The translations under genes and the position numbers were made by a program. Shown here piece after piece: positions 14,129 to 23,421 of a DNA stretch of 31,371 nt. This stretch comes from CAZUCU01 sp964589635 (GTDB lineage: Bacteria > Patescibacteriota > Minisyncoccia > Phycocordibacterales > JAACPR01): NCBI GenBank assembly GCA_964589635.1, contig CAZPRI010000005.1:1-31371 (forward strand), written 5' to 3'. Under the pieces are notes generated by a model. It did not search any database and was not told the origin of the DNA. It was given only the letters and a program-made list of their open reading frames with translations. How positions within the stretch are numbered: position 1 is the stretch's first letter; the number at the start of each line of letters is the position of its first letter.

Positions 14129-14434
14129 ATGAAAGAACTCGATCAAGAATTTCTTGAGTATGTTATAAAGACTCTTGTTGAAAAGCCAGAAAAAGTTGAA
14201 ATAACAAGAACTGTTGATGAAATGGGAGTTCTACTTACTCTTAAAGTAGATCAAGAGGATATGGGAAAAATTATCGGGAGAGATGGTAACACCGCAAAAG
14301 CTGTTAGAACTCTTCTACGAGTAGTTGGAATGAAAAACAATGCTCGGGTTAACCTAAAAATTAATGAGCCAGACGGAAAAACTGGTGGAGAAGTAAAGAC
14401 TGTCGATGAGGTAGTCGATGCATTAAAGATATAG
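14129..14434 (+). CDS. khpA: KH-domain RNA-binding protein KhpA
   Basis: 101-residue single KH-domain protein of the KhpA family, an RNA chaperone or regulator often encoded beside rpsP. The GxxG loop is seen in GKIIGRDGNTAKAVRTLLR (G-R-D-G). The N-terminus (ELDQEFLEYVIKTLVEKPEKVEI) matches the family. A short Gly/Asp-rich tail follows. Located between rpsP and trmD, the canonical position. The upstream region has TATAGA about 14 nt before the ATG but no clear SD. Confidence 0.92.
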   Translation: MKELDQEFLEYVIKTLVEKPEKVEITRTVDEMGVLLTLKVDQEDMGKIIGRDGNTAKAVRTLLRVVGMKNNARVNLKINEPDGKTGGEVKTVDEVVDALKI

Positions 14435-14443
14435 ATAAAGATA

Positions 14444-14487
14444 GAAGAAAAAAGTGAGAAGTAAAAGAACCTTCTTGCTTTTTTCTT
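14444..14487 (+). terminator. Terminator-like hairpin between khpA and trmD
   Basis: AAGAAAAAAG and CTTTTTTCTT are exact complements flanking a GAAGTAAAAGAA-containing loop, with more T residues after. A competing stem (AGAAGTAAAA with TTTTTACTTCT) reaches into the trmD promoter, so readthrough could be modulated. AT-only stem, hence moderate strength. Confidence 0.45.
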
Positions 14488-14502
14488 TTTACTTCTTACT
14501 AT
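14474..14502 (+). promoter_or_regulatory. trmD promoter
   Basis: TTGCTT, 16-bp spacer, TACTAT, then 6 nt to the ATG at 14509: leaderless arrangement. Position of the -35 is approximate to within a base or two. Confidence 0.5.
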
Positions 14503-14508
14503 ATGTAT

Positions 14509-15141
14509 ATGAATTTCCACGTAATTACATTATTCCCAGAATCATTTGATTCATATCTAAACGCCTCCATTTTGAAGCGAGCAATTTTTGATAAAAAAAT
14601 AAAAGTTAATTTTTATAACCCAAAAGATTTTATCAAAGGAAATCAAAGAGCTGATGATAAACCATATGGCGGAGGTCCCGGAATGGTTATGCGAGCCGAA
14701 CCTGTAATTAAAGCAATTTCTAAAGCTGTCGGAAAAAAGAAAAAGGTAAAGATTCTTTTTATGTCACCAGGTGGAAAACGGTTTGACAATAAAATCGCAA
14801 AAAAATATGCAGATGAAACAAAACACATTGTTATTGTCTGCGGACGATATGAGGGAATTGATTCTCGAATCAAGGAAGTTTTTAAAATGGAGGAAGTCAC
14901 TGTTGGGCCATATGTTTTAACAGGTGGAGAATTACCAGCCTTGATCATCATGGATACAGTTTCAAGACAAATAAGGGGAGTTTTAGGGGATTTTGATTCA
15001 GTAGAAGAGAATAGAGTCTCTAGTTCAGTGTGCTATACAAGACCTGAAGAATTTACCTTTAAAGGAAAAAAATACAAGGTACCAGAAGTACTTTTGAGTG
15101 GAAATCATGCAGAAATTGAAAAATGGAGAGTGAATAAATAA
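14509..15141 (+). CDS. trmD: tRNA (guanine-N1-)-methyltransferase TrmD
   Basis: SPOUT-class enzyme that methylates N1 of G37 next to the anticodon using S-adenosylmethionine, preventing frameshifts. 210 residues. Conserved blocks: FHVITLFPESFDSYL, DDKPYGGGPGMVMRAEP, FMSPGGKRFDNKIA, IVCGRYEGIDSRI, and the trefoil-knot segment VGPYVLTGGELPALIIMD, then RPEEFTFKGKKYKVPEVLLSGNHAEIEKWR. The frame opens two codons earlier, but TACTAT 6 nt before the ATG at 14509 and family alignment favour 14509. rimM and rplS, usual neighbours, are not here. Confidence 0.97.
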   Translation: MNFHVITLFPESFDSYLNASILKRAIFDKKIKVNFYNPKDFIKGNQRADDKPYGGGPGMVMRAEPVIKAISKAVGKKKKVKILFMSPGGKRFDNKIAKKYADETKHIVIVCGRYEGIDSRIKEVFKMEEVTVGPYVLTGGELPALIIMDTVSRQIRGVLGDFDSVEENRVSSSVCYTRPEEFTFKGKKYKVPEVLLSGNHAEIEKWRVNK

Positions 15142-15326
15142 TTTATTGATACCAACTAATGTTATACAAGATCAGCAGGACTTTCACATTCTGCAGTAGT
15201 CATATATTCAAGCTTTTAAACCAAACTATGTTTATTATTTGCTTTAATTTCTTACTTCTAAAATAAAAATAAAGAAATATACTTACTGTGCATAAGTTCA
15301 AAATTAGGTGTGTTAAAATCAATTTA

Positions 15327-15614
15327 ATGCAGAAAAAACTAACCAAAAAAGAAAGAGAGGAAAATGTTACAAAGGGTTATTTACAAGACCAAAATTACGT
15401 AACAAAAGATTTTTTAAAATCACAAAATTATGTGACTGCAGACATGCTCCGTCAAACAGAAAGAAATCTGGGAGTAATGTTCGAGGCTCAAAACGATAAA
15501 ATTGAAATGTTTGCCGAGGCAGTTATGGGAAGATTTGAAATATTAGAGAATAAAATGGATGGTTTTAATAAAAGGCTGGTTTTCGTAGAGAGAAAATTAA
15601 ATATTTCGGCTTGA
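15327..15614 (+). CDS. Short helical hypothetical protein
   Basis: 95 residues, hydrophilic, predicted largely coiled coil (RQTERNLGVMFEAQNDKIEMFAEAVMGRFEILENKMDGFNKRLVFVERKL). Near the N-terminus an 11-residue unit is repeated: DQNYVTKDFLK and SQNYVTADMLR. I recall similar small coiled-coil proteins scattered in Parcubacteria genomes, with no known function. The frame is open 13 codons further up. TAAAAT 7 nt before the ATG at 15327 suggests a leaderless start there. Stop is TGA. Confidence 0.6.
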   Translation: MQKKLTKKEREENVTKGYLQDQNYVTKDFLKSQNYVTADMLRQTERNLGVMFEAQNDKIEMFAEAVMGRFEILENKMDGFNKRLVFVERKLNISA

Positions 15615-15706
15615 CTCAGGATATGATTTCGATTAAGATAGTGACAACGATTGAGTATTGAAAGGATAACAAAGGGTTTTATTTTAAAACAAACAGTTAA
15701 ATAAGT

Positions 15707-15753
15707 TAGACAACAATAGTTTCACTAGTGTGAAATTATTATAATGTTGTCTA
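15707..15753 (+). promoter_or_regulatory. Long hairpin upstream of rpoB (possible terminator or attenuator)
   Basis: TAGACAACA (15707-15715) pairs exactly with 15745-15753, and an inner TTTCAC-TAGT-GTGAAA stem (15720-15735) stacks within it. TATTTTTGC follows. It lies 40 nt before the rpoB ATG and could terminate upstream transcription or attenuate rpoBC. TTGTCT in its 3' arm could double as a -35, with a TATATA about 19 bp on. Confidence 0.5.
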
Positions 15754-15792
15754 TTTTTGCGTAATTAATAATATATAAAATAGGTGCAATTT

Positions 15793-18700
15793 ATGGAAAA
15801 AAAGCTATTAGACCTTAACGACGTAAGCAGAAGACCAAAAAAGTACTTTTCAAAGTACAAAAAACCACTAGTTGAACTTCCAAATCTCTTTGAAGGGCAA
15901 ATTAAGTCATACAAATGGTTAATTCAAGAAGGAATTCAACAAATATTAGAAGAATATTCTCCAATTGTTGATTATTCAGGAAAGAAGTTCGAAATGGAAT
16001 TTCTTGGTTTTGATATTGAAGAACCAAAATATGATGAGAGATATGCAAGAAAAAACAAGTTAACATACGAAGCTCCTATGAAGGTTCGAGTTAAGCTTCT
16101 AAACAAAACTTTCAACTCAGAAAAAGAACAAGAAATCTTTATGACAGATTTTCCACTAATGACAAAACATGGAACTTTTATCATTAACGGAATCGAAAGA
16201 GTAATTGTCCCTCAGTTAGCTAGATCTTTCGGAGTTATTTTTACGTCAAATGATATTAAAGGAAGAAACTACTTCGGAGCTAAAATTATTCCAGCTAGAG
16301 GTGCTTGGATTGAATTCGAGACTGATCAAAACGGTCTCTTTTTTGTTCGAATCGATAAAAATAGAAAATTCCCTGCTACTACATTCCTTAGAGTTCTTGG
16401 AGCAGAAACAGATAAAGACATCCTAAACCTATTTAAGGGTGATGATGATACTGTCGAATCTATTAAACTTACACTTGAGAAAGATGAAGTAAAGACAAGA
16501 GATGAAGCTTATATTGATGTCTATAAAAGACTTAGAGATGGTGATCTTGCAACCCTTGATAATGCAAAGGAGTTTGTTGATTCAATCATTAATAAGGAAA
16601 GATATGATTTTTCAAAGGTAGGTAGATTTAAATTCAATAACAGATTTGGTCTCCCAACTACAGAAAAAGCTCTAGAAAATAGACTAATTACACTTGACGA
16701 TATTGTAATTATCTTTAAGAACATTACAAAACTTAATTCAGATATTCACTCACAAGCTGATGATATCGATCACATGGGATCAAGAAGAGTTCGATTTGTT
16801 GGAGAAATGCTTCAGCAAAAAGTTAGAACAGGTATGACACAAATCAAGAGAAACATTCAAAACAGAATGTCTACAATTGAAACTGATTCAACACTTCCTG
16901 TTAACTTTATATCTCCTCGACCTATGCAAGCAAGAGTTAAAGAATTCTTCACAACAAACCAATTGTCACAGTTCATGCAGCAAGAAAATGTTCTTCACGA
17001 AATCGAACACCTTAGAACTATTTCTGCGCTTGGACCCGGGGGACTTACAAGAGAAAGAGCTGGTCTTGAAGTTCGAGATGTGCATCCTTCACAATACGGA
17101 AGAGTTTGTCCTATTCAAACACCCGAAGGTCAAAACATTGGTCTGATTTTGAGATTTACAAATTACTCAAGAACAAATGATTTTGGTCTTATTGAGACGC
17201 CATACGCAAAAGTTAAAGATGGAAAACCAACAAAGGAAATTGTCTATCTAAACGCTCTTGAAGAGGAGGGATTTAATATTTCTCATGCAGCTGTTGAATT
17301 AGACGACAAGGGAGAATTCAAGGAAAAATATTTGAATGTAAGACATAGTGGAAAACCAACTATTGTAAAAGCTGAAGAGGTTGATTATATAGATGTTTCT
17401 TCAAACCAAGCATTTTCTATTGCTACATCAATGGTTCCATTCTTAAACCATGATGAGGCTAACCGAGCACTTATGGCCTCAAACATGCAAAAGCAAGCTA
17501 TACCACTTCTTCAAGCTGAAGCACCTCTTGTTGCAACAGGAACAGAAGAATTAGCCTTGAAAAATTCAACAAGATTAGTTATTGCTGAGGTTGATGGAGA
17601 AATCACATACGTTGATGCGAATAAAATTGAAATGAAGGATGTAAAGAATAAAAAATATTCTTACATTCTAAATATTTTCTCAAGAACAAACTCATTTACA
17701 GCTGATCATCAAAGACCAATAATTTCAGTTGGAGACAAGGTAAAGAAGGGAACTGTACTTGCTGACACATCTTCAACAAGCGGAGGTCAAATTTCTCTAG
17801 GTAAAAACCTTCTTGTTGCCTTTATGTCATGGTCAGGATTTAACTATGAGGATGCGATTATTATTAATCAAAAACTTGTAAAAGATTCAACACTTTCATC
17901 AATTCATATGGAAGAAGTTGTAATTTCCGTTCGAGATACAAAATTAGGTCCGGAACAAACAACACCTGATATTCCAAACGTCTCAGAAAATAAACTTAAA
18001 AATCTGGATGCAGAGGGAATTATTAGAATTGGTGCTGAGGTAAAGCCTGGGGACATTCTTGTTGGAAAAATTACTCCAAAAGGTGAAACTCAACTAACAC
18101 CAGAAGAAAGACTTCTTCGATCAATCTTTGGAGATAAAGCTCGAGACGTTAAGGATACTTCACAGAGAGTTGAAGGAGGTATGCAAGGAAGAGTTGTTGG
18201 TATAAGAATCTTCTCAAGAGAAAATGGAGACAAAATGGAATCTGGAATCCTAAAAAGAATCCATGTTGAAATTGCTCAGGTAAGAAATATTCAAGTAGGA
18301 GATAAGCTTGCTGGACGACACGGTAACAAAGGAGTTATCGCTAGAATTCTTCCAGAGGAAGATATGCCACATATGGAAGACGGAAGTCCTGTGGACATTA
18401 TTTTGACACCTCTTGGAGTTCCATCAAGAATGAACCTTGGACAAATTCTTGAACTTCATTTAGGTCTTGCTGCAAACACACTTGGTTACCAAGCTATCGT
18501 TCCTGCTTTTGGAGGAGCTACTGCAGAAGAAATTAAAGATGAACTTGAATCAGCTGGATACAATAGAACAGGTAAAATGCCTCTATTTGATGGACGAACT
18601 GGAGAAAAATTTGAACAAGATATATCAGTTGGATATATGTATATTCTAAAACTCCATCACATGGTGGAAGACAAGATTCACATGAGATCAACAGGTCCTT

Positions 18701-18999
18701 ACTCTTTGATTACTCAACAACCACTAGGAGGTAGAGCTCAAAACGGAGGACAAAGATTTGGAGAGATGGAGGTGTGGGCCCTACTTGGTCATGGTGCTGC
18801 TCATACACTTCGAGAAATGCTTACATATAAATCTGACGATATTGTTGGTCGTTCAGCAGCTTTCGATTCTATTGTAAAAGGAGAACCTATTGTTCAGTCA
18901 AATGTTCCTGCTTCCTTCTCTGTTCTTGTTAAAAACTTGAAGGGATTAGGACTAGAAGTTCATTTATCAGACGAAGAAACTGACGAAGTTAAAAAATAA
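15793..18999 (+). CDS. rpoB: RNA polymerase beta subunit
   Basis: 1068 residues, compact compared with E. coli (1342), lacking the lineage-specific insertions. Conserved blocks: LSQFMQQENVLHEIEHLRTISALGPGG (rifampicin-binding region), RDVHPSQYGRVCPIQTPEGQNIGL, SWSGFNYEDAIIIN, GDILVGKITPKGE and GDKLAGRHGNKGVI, with PLGVPSRMNLGQILELHLG near the C-terminus. A GTG three codons upstream is in frame, but the ATG at 15793 is preferred. In the rifampicin pocket, positions equal to E. coli D516 and R529 are Gln and Thr; H526 and S531 are kept. It precedes rpoC by 10 bp, the usual operon. Confidence 0.98.
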   Translation: MEKKLLDLNDVSRRPKKYFSKYKKPLVELPNLFEGQIKSYKWLIQEGIQQILEEYSPIVDYSGKKFEMEFLGFDIEEPKYDERYARKNKLTYEAPMKVRVKLLNKTFNSEKEQEIFMTDFPLMTKHGTFIINGIERVIVPQLARSFGVIFTSNDIKGRNYFGAKIIPARGAWIEFETDQNGLFFVRIDKNRKFPATTFLRVLGAETDKDILNLFKGDDDTVESIKLTLEKDEVKTRDEAYIDVYKRLRDGDLATLDNAKEFVDSIINKERYDFSKVGRFKFNNRFGLPTTEKALENRLITLDDIVIIFKNITKLNSDIHSQADDIDHMGSRRVRFVGEMLQQKVRTGMTQIKRNIQNRMSTIETDSTLPVNFISPRPMQARVKEFFTTNQLSQFMQQENVLHEIEHLRTISALGPGGLTRERAGLEVRDVHPSQYGRVCPIQTPEGQNIGLILRFTNYSRTNDFGLIETPYAKVKDGKPTKEIVYLNALEEEGFNISHAAVELDDKGEFKEKYLNVRHSGKPTIVKAEEVDYIDVSSNQAFSIATSMVPFLNHDEANRALMASNMQKQAIPLLQAEAPLVATGTEELALKNSTRLVIAEVDGEITYVDANKIEMKDVKNKKYSYILNIFSRTNSFTADHQRPIISVGDKVKKGTVLADTSSTSGGQISLGKNLLVAFMSWSGFNYEDAIIINQKLVKDSTLSSIHMEEVVISVRDTKLGPEQTTPDIPNVSENKLKNLDAEGIIRIGAEVKPGDILVGKITPKGETQLTPEERLLRSIFGDKARDVKDTSQRVEGGMQGRVVGIRIFSRENGDKMESGILKRIHVEIAQVRNIQVGDKLAGRHGNKGVIARILPEEDMPHMEDGSPVDIILTPLGVPSRMNLGQILELHLGLAANTLGYQAIVPAFGGATAEEIKDELESAGYNRTGKMPLFDGRTGEKFEQDISVGYMYILKLHHMVEDKIHMRSTGPYSLITQQPLGGRAQNGGQRFGEMEVWALLGHGAAHTLREMLTYKSDDIVGRSAAFDSIVKGEPIVQSNVPASFSVLVKNLKGLGLEVHLSDEETDEVKK

Positions 19000-19009
19000 T
19001 ATTAGGCAT

Positions 19010-22000
19010 ATGAAAAATCAAACAGAAAACAAAAACAAATTTGCTAATATACAATTACAGTTAGCATCGCCAGAGAAAATTCTAAGCTGGTCATATGGAG
19101 AGGTTACAAAACCTGAAACAATAAACTATAGAACTCAAAGAAGTGAAAAGCACGGTCTTTTTGATGAAAAGATTTTTGGTCCAGAAAAAGATTATGAATG
19201 TTATTGTGGAAAATATAAGGGGATTAGATATAAGGGTGTGGAGTGTGAGAAGTGTGGAGTTGAAATTACGCGTGCAATCGTTCGAAGAGAAAGAATGGGA
19301 CATATTGAACTTTCAACACCTGTTGCACACATCTGGTTTCTAAGAGCTATGCCTTCTAGAATAGCTATGGTTTTAGGAATGACACAATCAGCTGTAGAAA
19401 AAGTTGTTTACTTTGCTGGTTACCTAGTTACAAAAGTTAATGAGGAAGAAAGGGCGAAATTTATAAAAGAACTTGATGGGGAATACAAGTCAAAACTAAA
19501 AACTTCACAAGATCAAAAAACAAAAGATGCCCTAAAGAAATTGTTTACTGAAACAAAAAAAGAATTGGATAGTATCCAAAAAGGAGAAGTTCTTGATGAG
19601 ATTGCATACCACAAATTCTCAATGAAATATTCAACACTATTTGAAGCTCAAATTGGAGCCGAAGCCGTTTATAATATTTTTAAAGAAATTGATTTAAATA
19701 AACTCCTAAAGAATTTAATTGAATCAATCGATACTACAACTGGAGCAAACAAAGAGAGATTAAATAAAAGAATTTCAGTAGTAACAGCCATGATCAAGTC
19801 AGATATTAGACCTGAGTGGATGTTTATGACAAGGCTTCCTGTTATACCACCAGCTCTTCGACCTATGGTTGCGCTTGATGGGGGACGATCAGCTACATCT
19901 GATGTAAACGATCTTTACAGAAGAGTAATCAACAGAAATAATAGACTTAAGAAACTTAAAGATATTCATGCTCCTGAGGTTATTTTAAGAAACGAGAAAA
20001 GAATTCTTCAAGAAGCTGTTGATTCTTTGATTGATAATTCAATGAGAAGAGGGAATCAAGCATACGCTGGATCAAATCCTGCACAAAAGAGACCATTGAA
20101 ATCTCTAGCTGATAACCTAAAGGGTAAAAAAGGACTATTCAGACAAAACCTACTTGGAAAACGAGTTGACTATTCAGGACGATCTGTAATTGTTGTTGGT
20201 CCAAACTTGAATCTAAATCAATGTGGACTTCCAAAGAAAATGGCACTTGAACTTTTCAGACCATATGTTATTTCAGGACTTATTAGAAAAGAATTTGCCT
20301 TCAACGTTAGAGGAGCCGGAAGACTTATCGAAGATGGAACACCTGAAGTTTGGGAAATTCTTGAAGAAGAAATCAAAGATAAATATGTACTTTTGAACCG
20401 AGCACCAACTCTTCACAGACTTGGAATTCAGGCATTCATGCCAACTCTTGTAGAAGGAAATGCTATTCAAGTTCATCCACTTGTTTGTACAGCCTTTAAT
20501 GCTGACTTCGATGGAGATCAAATGGCTGTTCACGTACCACTTTCAGAAGCGTCACAATATGAAGCTCGAGAAATTATGGCTGCTGATAAAAACATATTAA
20601 AGCCAGCGTCAGGAGATACTGTTATCTCAATTAACAAACTAGATATCATTCTTGGAGTTTTCTGGACAACAAAAGTTGTTGAAGGAGCAAAAGGAGAAGG
20701 AAAATCTTTTGCTGGACCAAATATGGCAATAACAGCATATGATTATGATGTTATTGACCTTAGAGCAAAAGTAAAAGTTAGACAAAAAGAAGGTTCAAAG
20801 TATTCTAATGAAGAAGGAGGTACTCTTGAAACAACTGCTGGAAGAATCTTATTCAACTCAATTTTGCCTGACGATTATCCTTTCATAAATGAAGAAGTTG
20901 ATAAGAAGAAAATGGGTAACATGGTTGACGATCTAATTAATAGATATGGAATCGATAATGTTGCAAAAATTTTCGACAAGATTAAAAACTTTGGTTTCAA
21001 ATATGCTACAAAATCAGGAGTTACTTGGGGGCTTGATGATATTCAGATTCCAGAAGGTAAGTTCAAGGTTATTAATGATTCAACCGAAAAAGTAAAGGAA
21101 ATTGAAAGACAATATAATGAAGGATTTCTTTCAGAAGATGAAAGATATAGAAAAATTATCGAGGTTTGGCATGGAACTAAAAACCAAATTGAGGAAATGA
21201 TTCCAGGTTCACTCGATACTATGGGACCAGTGTATGATATGTGGAAATCTGGAGCCAGAGGTTCTATTTCACAAATTACTCAGATGGCCGGAATGAAAGG
21301 TCTTATTCAAAACTCACAAGGAGAAACTATTGAGTACCCTGTATTATCTTCATCAAAAGAGGGTCTTACACCGATTGAATACTTTACAACTACTCACGGA
21401 TCAAGAAAAGGAATGACAGATACAGCCTTGAACACTGCTCGTGCTGGATATATGACAAGAAAGCTCTTCTCAGTTGCTCAGGATGTAGTTATTACTGAGA
21501 AAGATTGTGGGACTTCAAGGAATGTCATTATTAATAAAATCAGTGACACAGGAATTGAGGATGGAATTGGAAAGAAGATTCGAGGAAGAGTTCTTGCAAA
21601 AGATGTTCTAGATTCAGATGGTAAGGTAATTCTTAAGAAAAACTCTGATATCAATAAAGACATGGCTCAGTCAATTGAAGACGCAGGAATTACTGAAGTT
21701 GCTGTATTCTCACCACTTACTTGTGAAACAAGAAATGGAGTTTGTGCAAAATGTTACGGTCTAGATATGGGAAAGAATATTCCTGTAGATTTAGGAGAAG
21801 CTGTTGGTACAGTTGCCGCCCAAGCTATTGGAGAGCCTGGAACACAGTTGACTATGAGAACCTTCCATGCCGGAGGAACAGCCTCTGTTGGAGGAGATAT
21901 TACTCAAGGACTTCCTAGAGTTGAAGAATTGTTTGAGAGAAGAAAACCATCTTCACCATGTGTTATTGCAAGAATTGATGGAATGATTTCAGAAATTCGA

Positions 22001-22666
22001 ACTGAAGGTAAGGATAAAATTATTGTCATCGCGCCAAAGGAAAAGACAACAGCAAAGAAGAGTCTTGAATATGTATTCTCAGCATTTAGAACTCCACTAG
22101 TAAAAGTTGGTGATGATGTAAAGAAAGGGCAAATGCTAACAGACGGTTCAGCTGACCTTTCAGAACTATTCAAATATGCAGGAAAGGAACCTACACAAGA
22201 ATATATGATTTCTCAAATTAATAAAATTTACGAACTTCAAGGTGAAGCCGTATCTAGAAAACATATTGAGGTTATCCTTAGACAAATGTTCTCAAGAGTA
22301 AAAATTACTGATGCAGGAGATGCTAAGGTTGCCGTTGGAGATGTTATTGATCAGTGGAAACTTGAATCAATAAATAAGGATGCAAAACTAAAAGCTATTG
22401 CAGAACCACTTATTCTTGGAATTGCTGAAGTTGCTTTGACAAAAGACTCATTCTTGTCAGCTGCTTCATTCCAGCATACGAATAAAATCTTGATCAATGC
22501 TGCTATTAGAGGTTCAAAGGACTTACTAACTGGTCTAAAGGAGAATGTTATTATTGGACGACTTATTCCTGCTGGAACAGGATTTATCGGAAGCAATAAG
22601 AACATTGAAGCTCAGAAAGTGGAAGATAAAGCATTAGAAGGATTTTTCCCACAGCAGAGAAGATAG
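19010..22666 (+). CDS. rpoC: RNA polymerase beta' subunit
   Basis: 1218 residues. N-terminal zinc ribbon C64, C66, C79, C82. Clamp and double-psi barrel with the catalytic NADFDGDQM (D499, D501, D503 bind Mg2+), LLNRAPTLHRLGIQAF, and the trigger-loop area (SGARGSISQITQMAGMKGL, TTHGSRKGMTDTALNTA). A second zinc site is formed by C833, C905, C912, C915. The C-terminal segment ends AALIRGSKD-like and ...GFFPQQRR. No large insertion. Starts 10 nt after rpoB without an SD, so translation is probably coupled. Conserved-loop hairpin C follows the stop. Confidence 0.98.
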   Translation: MKNQTENKNKFANIQLQLASPEKILSWSYGEVTKPETINYRTQRSEKHGLFDEKIFGPEKDYECYCGKYKGIRYKGVECEKCGVEITRAIVRRERMGHIELSTPVAHIWFLRAMPSRIAMVLGMTQSAVEKVVYFAGYLVTKVNEEERAKFIKELDGEYKSKLKTSQDQKTKDALKKLFTETKKELDSIQKGEVLDEIAYHKFSMKYSTLFEAQIGAEAVYNIFKEIDLNKLLKNLIESIDTTTGANKERLNKRISVVTAMIKSDIRPEWMFMTRLPVIPPALRPMVALDGGRSATSDVNDLYRRVINRNNRLKKLKDIHAPEVILRNEKRILQEAVDSLIDNSMRRGNQAYAGSNPAQKRPLKSLADNLKGKKGLFRQNLLGKRVDYSGRSVIVVGPNLNLNQCGLPKKMALELFRPYVISGLIRKEFAFNVRGAGRLIEDGTPEVWEILEEEIKDKYVLLNRAPTLHRLGIQAFMPTLVEGNAIQVHPLVCTAFNADFDGDQMAVHVPLSEASQYEAREIMAADKNILKPASGDTVISINKLDIILGVFWTTKVVEGAKGEGKSFAGPNMAITAYDYDVIDLRAKVKVRQKEGSKYSNEEGGTLETTAGRILFNSILPDDYPFINEEVDKKKMGNMVDDLINRYGIDNVAKIFDKIKNFGFKYATKSGVTWGLDDIQIPEGKFKVINDSTEKVKEIERQYNEGFLSEDERYRKIIEVWHGTKNQIEEMIPGSLDTMGPVYDMWKSGARGSISQITQMAGMKGLIQNSQGETIEYPVLSSSKEGLTPIEYFTTTHGSRKGMTDTALNTARAGYMTRKLFSVAQDVVITEKDCGTSRNVIINKISDTGIEDGIGKKIRGRVLAKDVLDSDGKVILKKNSDINKDMAQSIEDAGITEVAVFSPLTCETRNGVCAKCYGLDMGKNIPVDLGEAVGTVAAQAIGEPGTQLTMRTFHAGGTASVGGDITQGLPRVEELFERRKPSSPCVIARIDGMISEIRTEGKDKIIVIAPKEKTTAKKSLEYVFSAFRTPLVKVGDDVKKGQMLTDGSADLSELFKYAGKEPTQEYMISQINKIYELQGEAVSRKHIEVILRQMFSRVKITDAGDAKVAVGDVIDQWKLESINKDAKLKAIAEPLILGIAEVALTKDSFLSAASFQHTNKILINAAIRGSKDLLTGLKENVIIGRLIPAGTGFIGSNKNIEAQKVEDKALEGFFPQQRR

Positions 22667-22684
22667 TTTCGAATATATATCTTC

Positions 22685-22756
22685 AATAAATTAAAAATAC
22701 CTTCTTACGGAAACTCGTTTCACTCAAACAGTCCTCAGAAGGTATTTTTATTTATT
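22685..22756 (+). repeat. Conserved-loop hairpin element, copy C (downstream of rpoC)
   Basis: Arms 22685-22705 and 22737-22756 pair over 20 bp with a single bulged T. The loop (22706-22736) begins TACGGAAACTCGTTTCACTC and ends AAACAGTCCTC, matching copy B in the same orientation. T-rich sequence follows, so it may act as the rpoBC terminator. Confidence 0.7.
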
Positions 22757-22783
22757 TTCGATGTGCAGTTCAGATGGAAGTGG

Positions 22784-22816
22784 AAAAACAGCGGCACCGA
22801 AGGTGCCGCTGTTTTT
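22784..22816 (+). terminator. GCGGCACC terminator between rpoC and the orphan
   Basis: Perfect 15-bp stem (22784-22798/22802-22816), loop GAA, A-tract and T-tract at the base; bidirectional in form. Second 3'-end signal after rpoC. Confidence 0.85.
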
Positions 22817-22875
22817 TGTTGCCTTTTCTTGTTATTTAGTTTAATCTCAGGATAGAACAGTACCACATATCACAA

Positions 22876-23367
22876 ATGGAAGCTAATACAAAGAACGACT
22901 TGGAATTGCTTCGGGAGATCCTTCTGGCTTTGGCAAATAAGTTTGGAGACGAAGAAAGACCTCCTGCCTTAACAATTATTCAGGATCCTGCTTATGCGGA
23001 AGAATATTCCACTAGTAATCCTGAAAATATTTATTTCCATCCAGTTGTTGGATACGAAAGGACATTCATAAAGATTCAAGAAAAATTAGGTGAAAAACAA
23101 AGTATAGAATTAGATCTATTTATTGAGGATTACCAACCTGACAATGAATATGGTGATTATCTAATTCATAGTTTAGTAACTATAACCCTTTATTTTAATA
23201 GGGCAGGAGTAATGACTCTCTCATCTTCTATTCAAATATCAAATTCTCCGGTTTCAGGAAGTCCGTTTGGATTTGATATTTTTAACAAAACACATGCAAG
23301 AATCCTTGGTCTTATGGCTGATTTGTCTCACACATTAATTCATATGCTTTCCGGATTTCGTGATTAG
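22876..23367 (+). CDS. Hypothetical protein, 163 residues
   Basis: No family recognised. Soluble alpha/beta-looking protein: N-terminal helix (DLELLREILLALANKFGDEERPP), an acidic middle (IELDLFIEDYQPDNEYGDYLIHSL), a Ser-rich beta part (LSSSIQISNSPVSGSPFGFDIFN) and a C-terminal amphipathic helix (ARILGLMADLSHTLIHMLSGF). No signal peptide. Between two strong terminators, so transcribed alone; possible promoter TTGTTA with an 18-bp spacer to TAGAAC. Composition slightly richer in GC than the flanking core genes, like the other orphans here. Confidence 0.65.
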   Translation: MEANTKNDLELLREILLALANKFGDEERPPALTIIQDPAYAEEYSTSNPENIYFHPVVGYERTFIKIQEKLGEKQSIELDLFIEDYQPDNEYGDYLIHSLVTITLYFNRAGVMTLSSSIQISNSPVSGSPFGFDIFNKTHARILGLMADLSHTLIHMLSGFRD

Positions 23368-23372
23368 ACTAC

Positions 23373-23398
23373 AAGCGGCGACCCTCCGGTCGCCGCTT
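23373..23398 (+). terminator. GCGGCGACC terminator upstream of dnaG
   Basis: Perfect 11-bp stem (23373-23383/23388-23398), loop CTCC, then T4. Stem sequence is the same as at 10305-10329. The dnaG -10 box begins 10 bp later. Confidence 0.8.
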
Positions 23399-23408
23399 TT
23401 CAATATGG

Positions 23409-23414
23409 TAATAT
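23409..23414 (+). promoter_or_regulatory. dnaG -10 box
   Basis: TAATAT 7 nt before the ATG at 23422; the -35 position would fall in the terminator stem. Leaderless arrangement. Confidence 0.5.
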
Positions 23415-23421
23415 AGCCATA

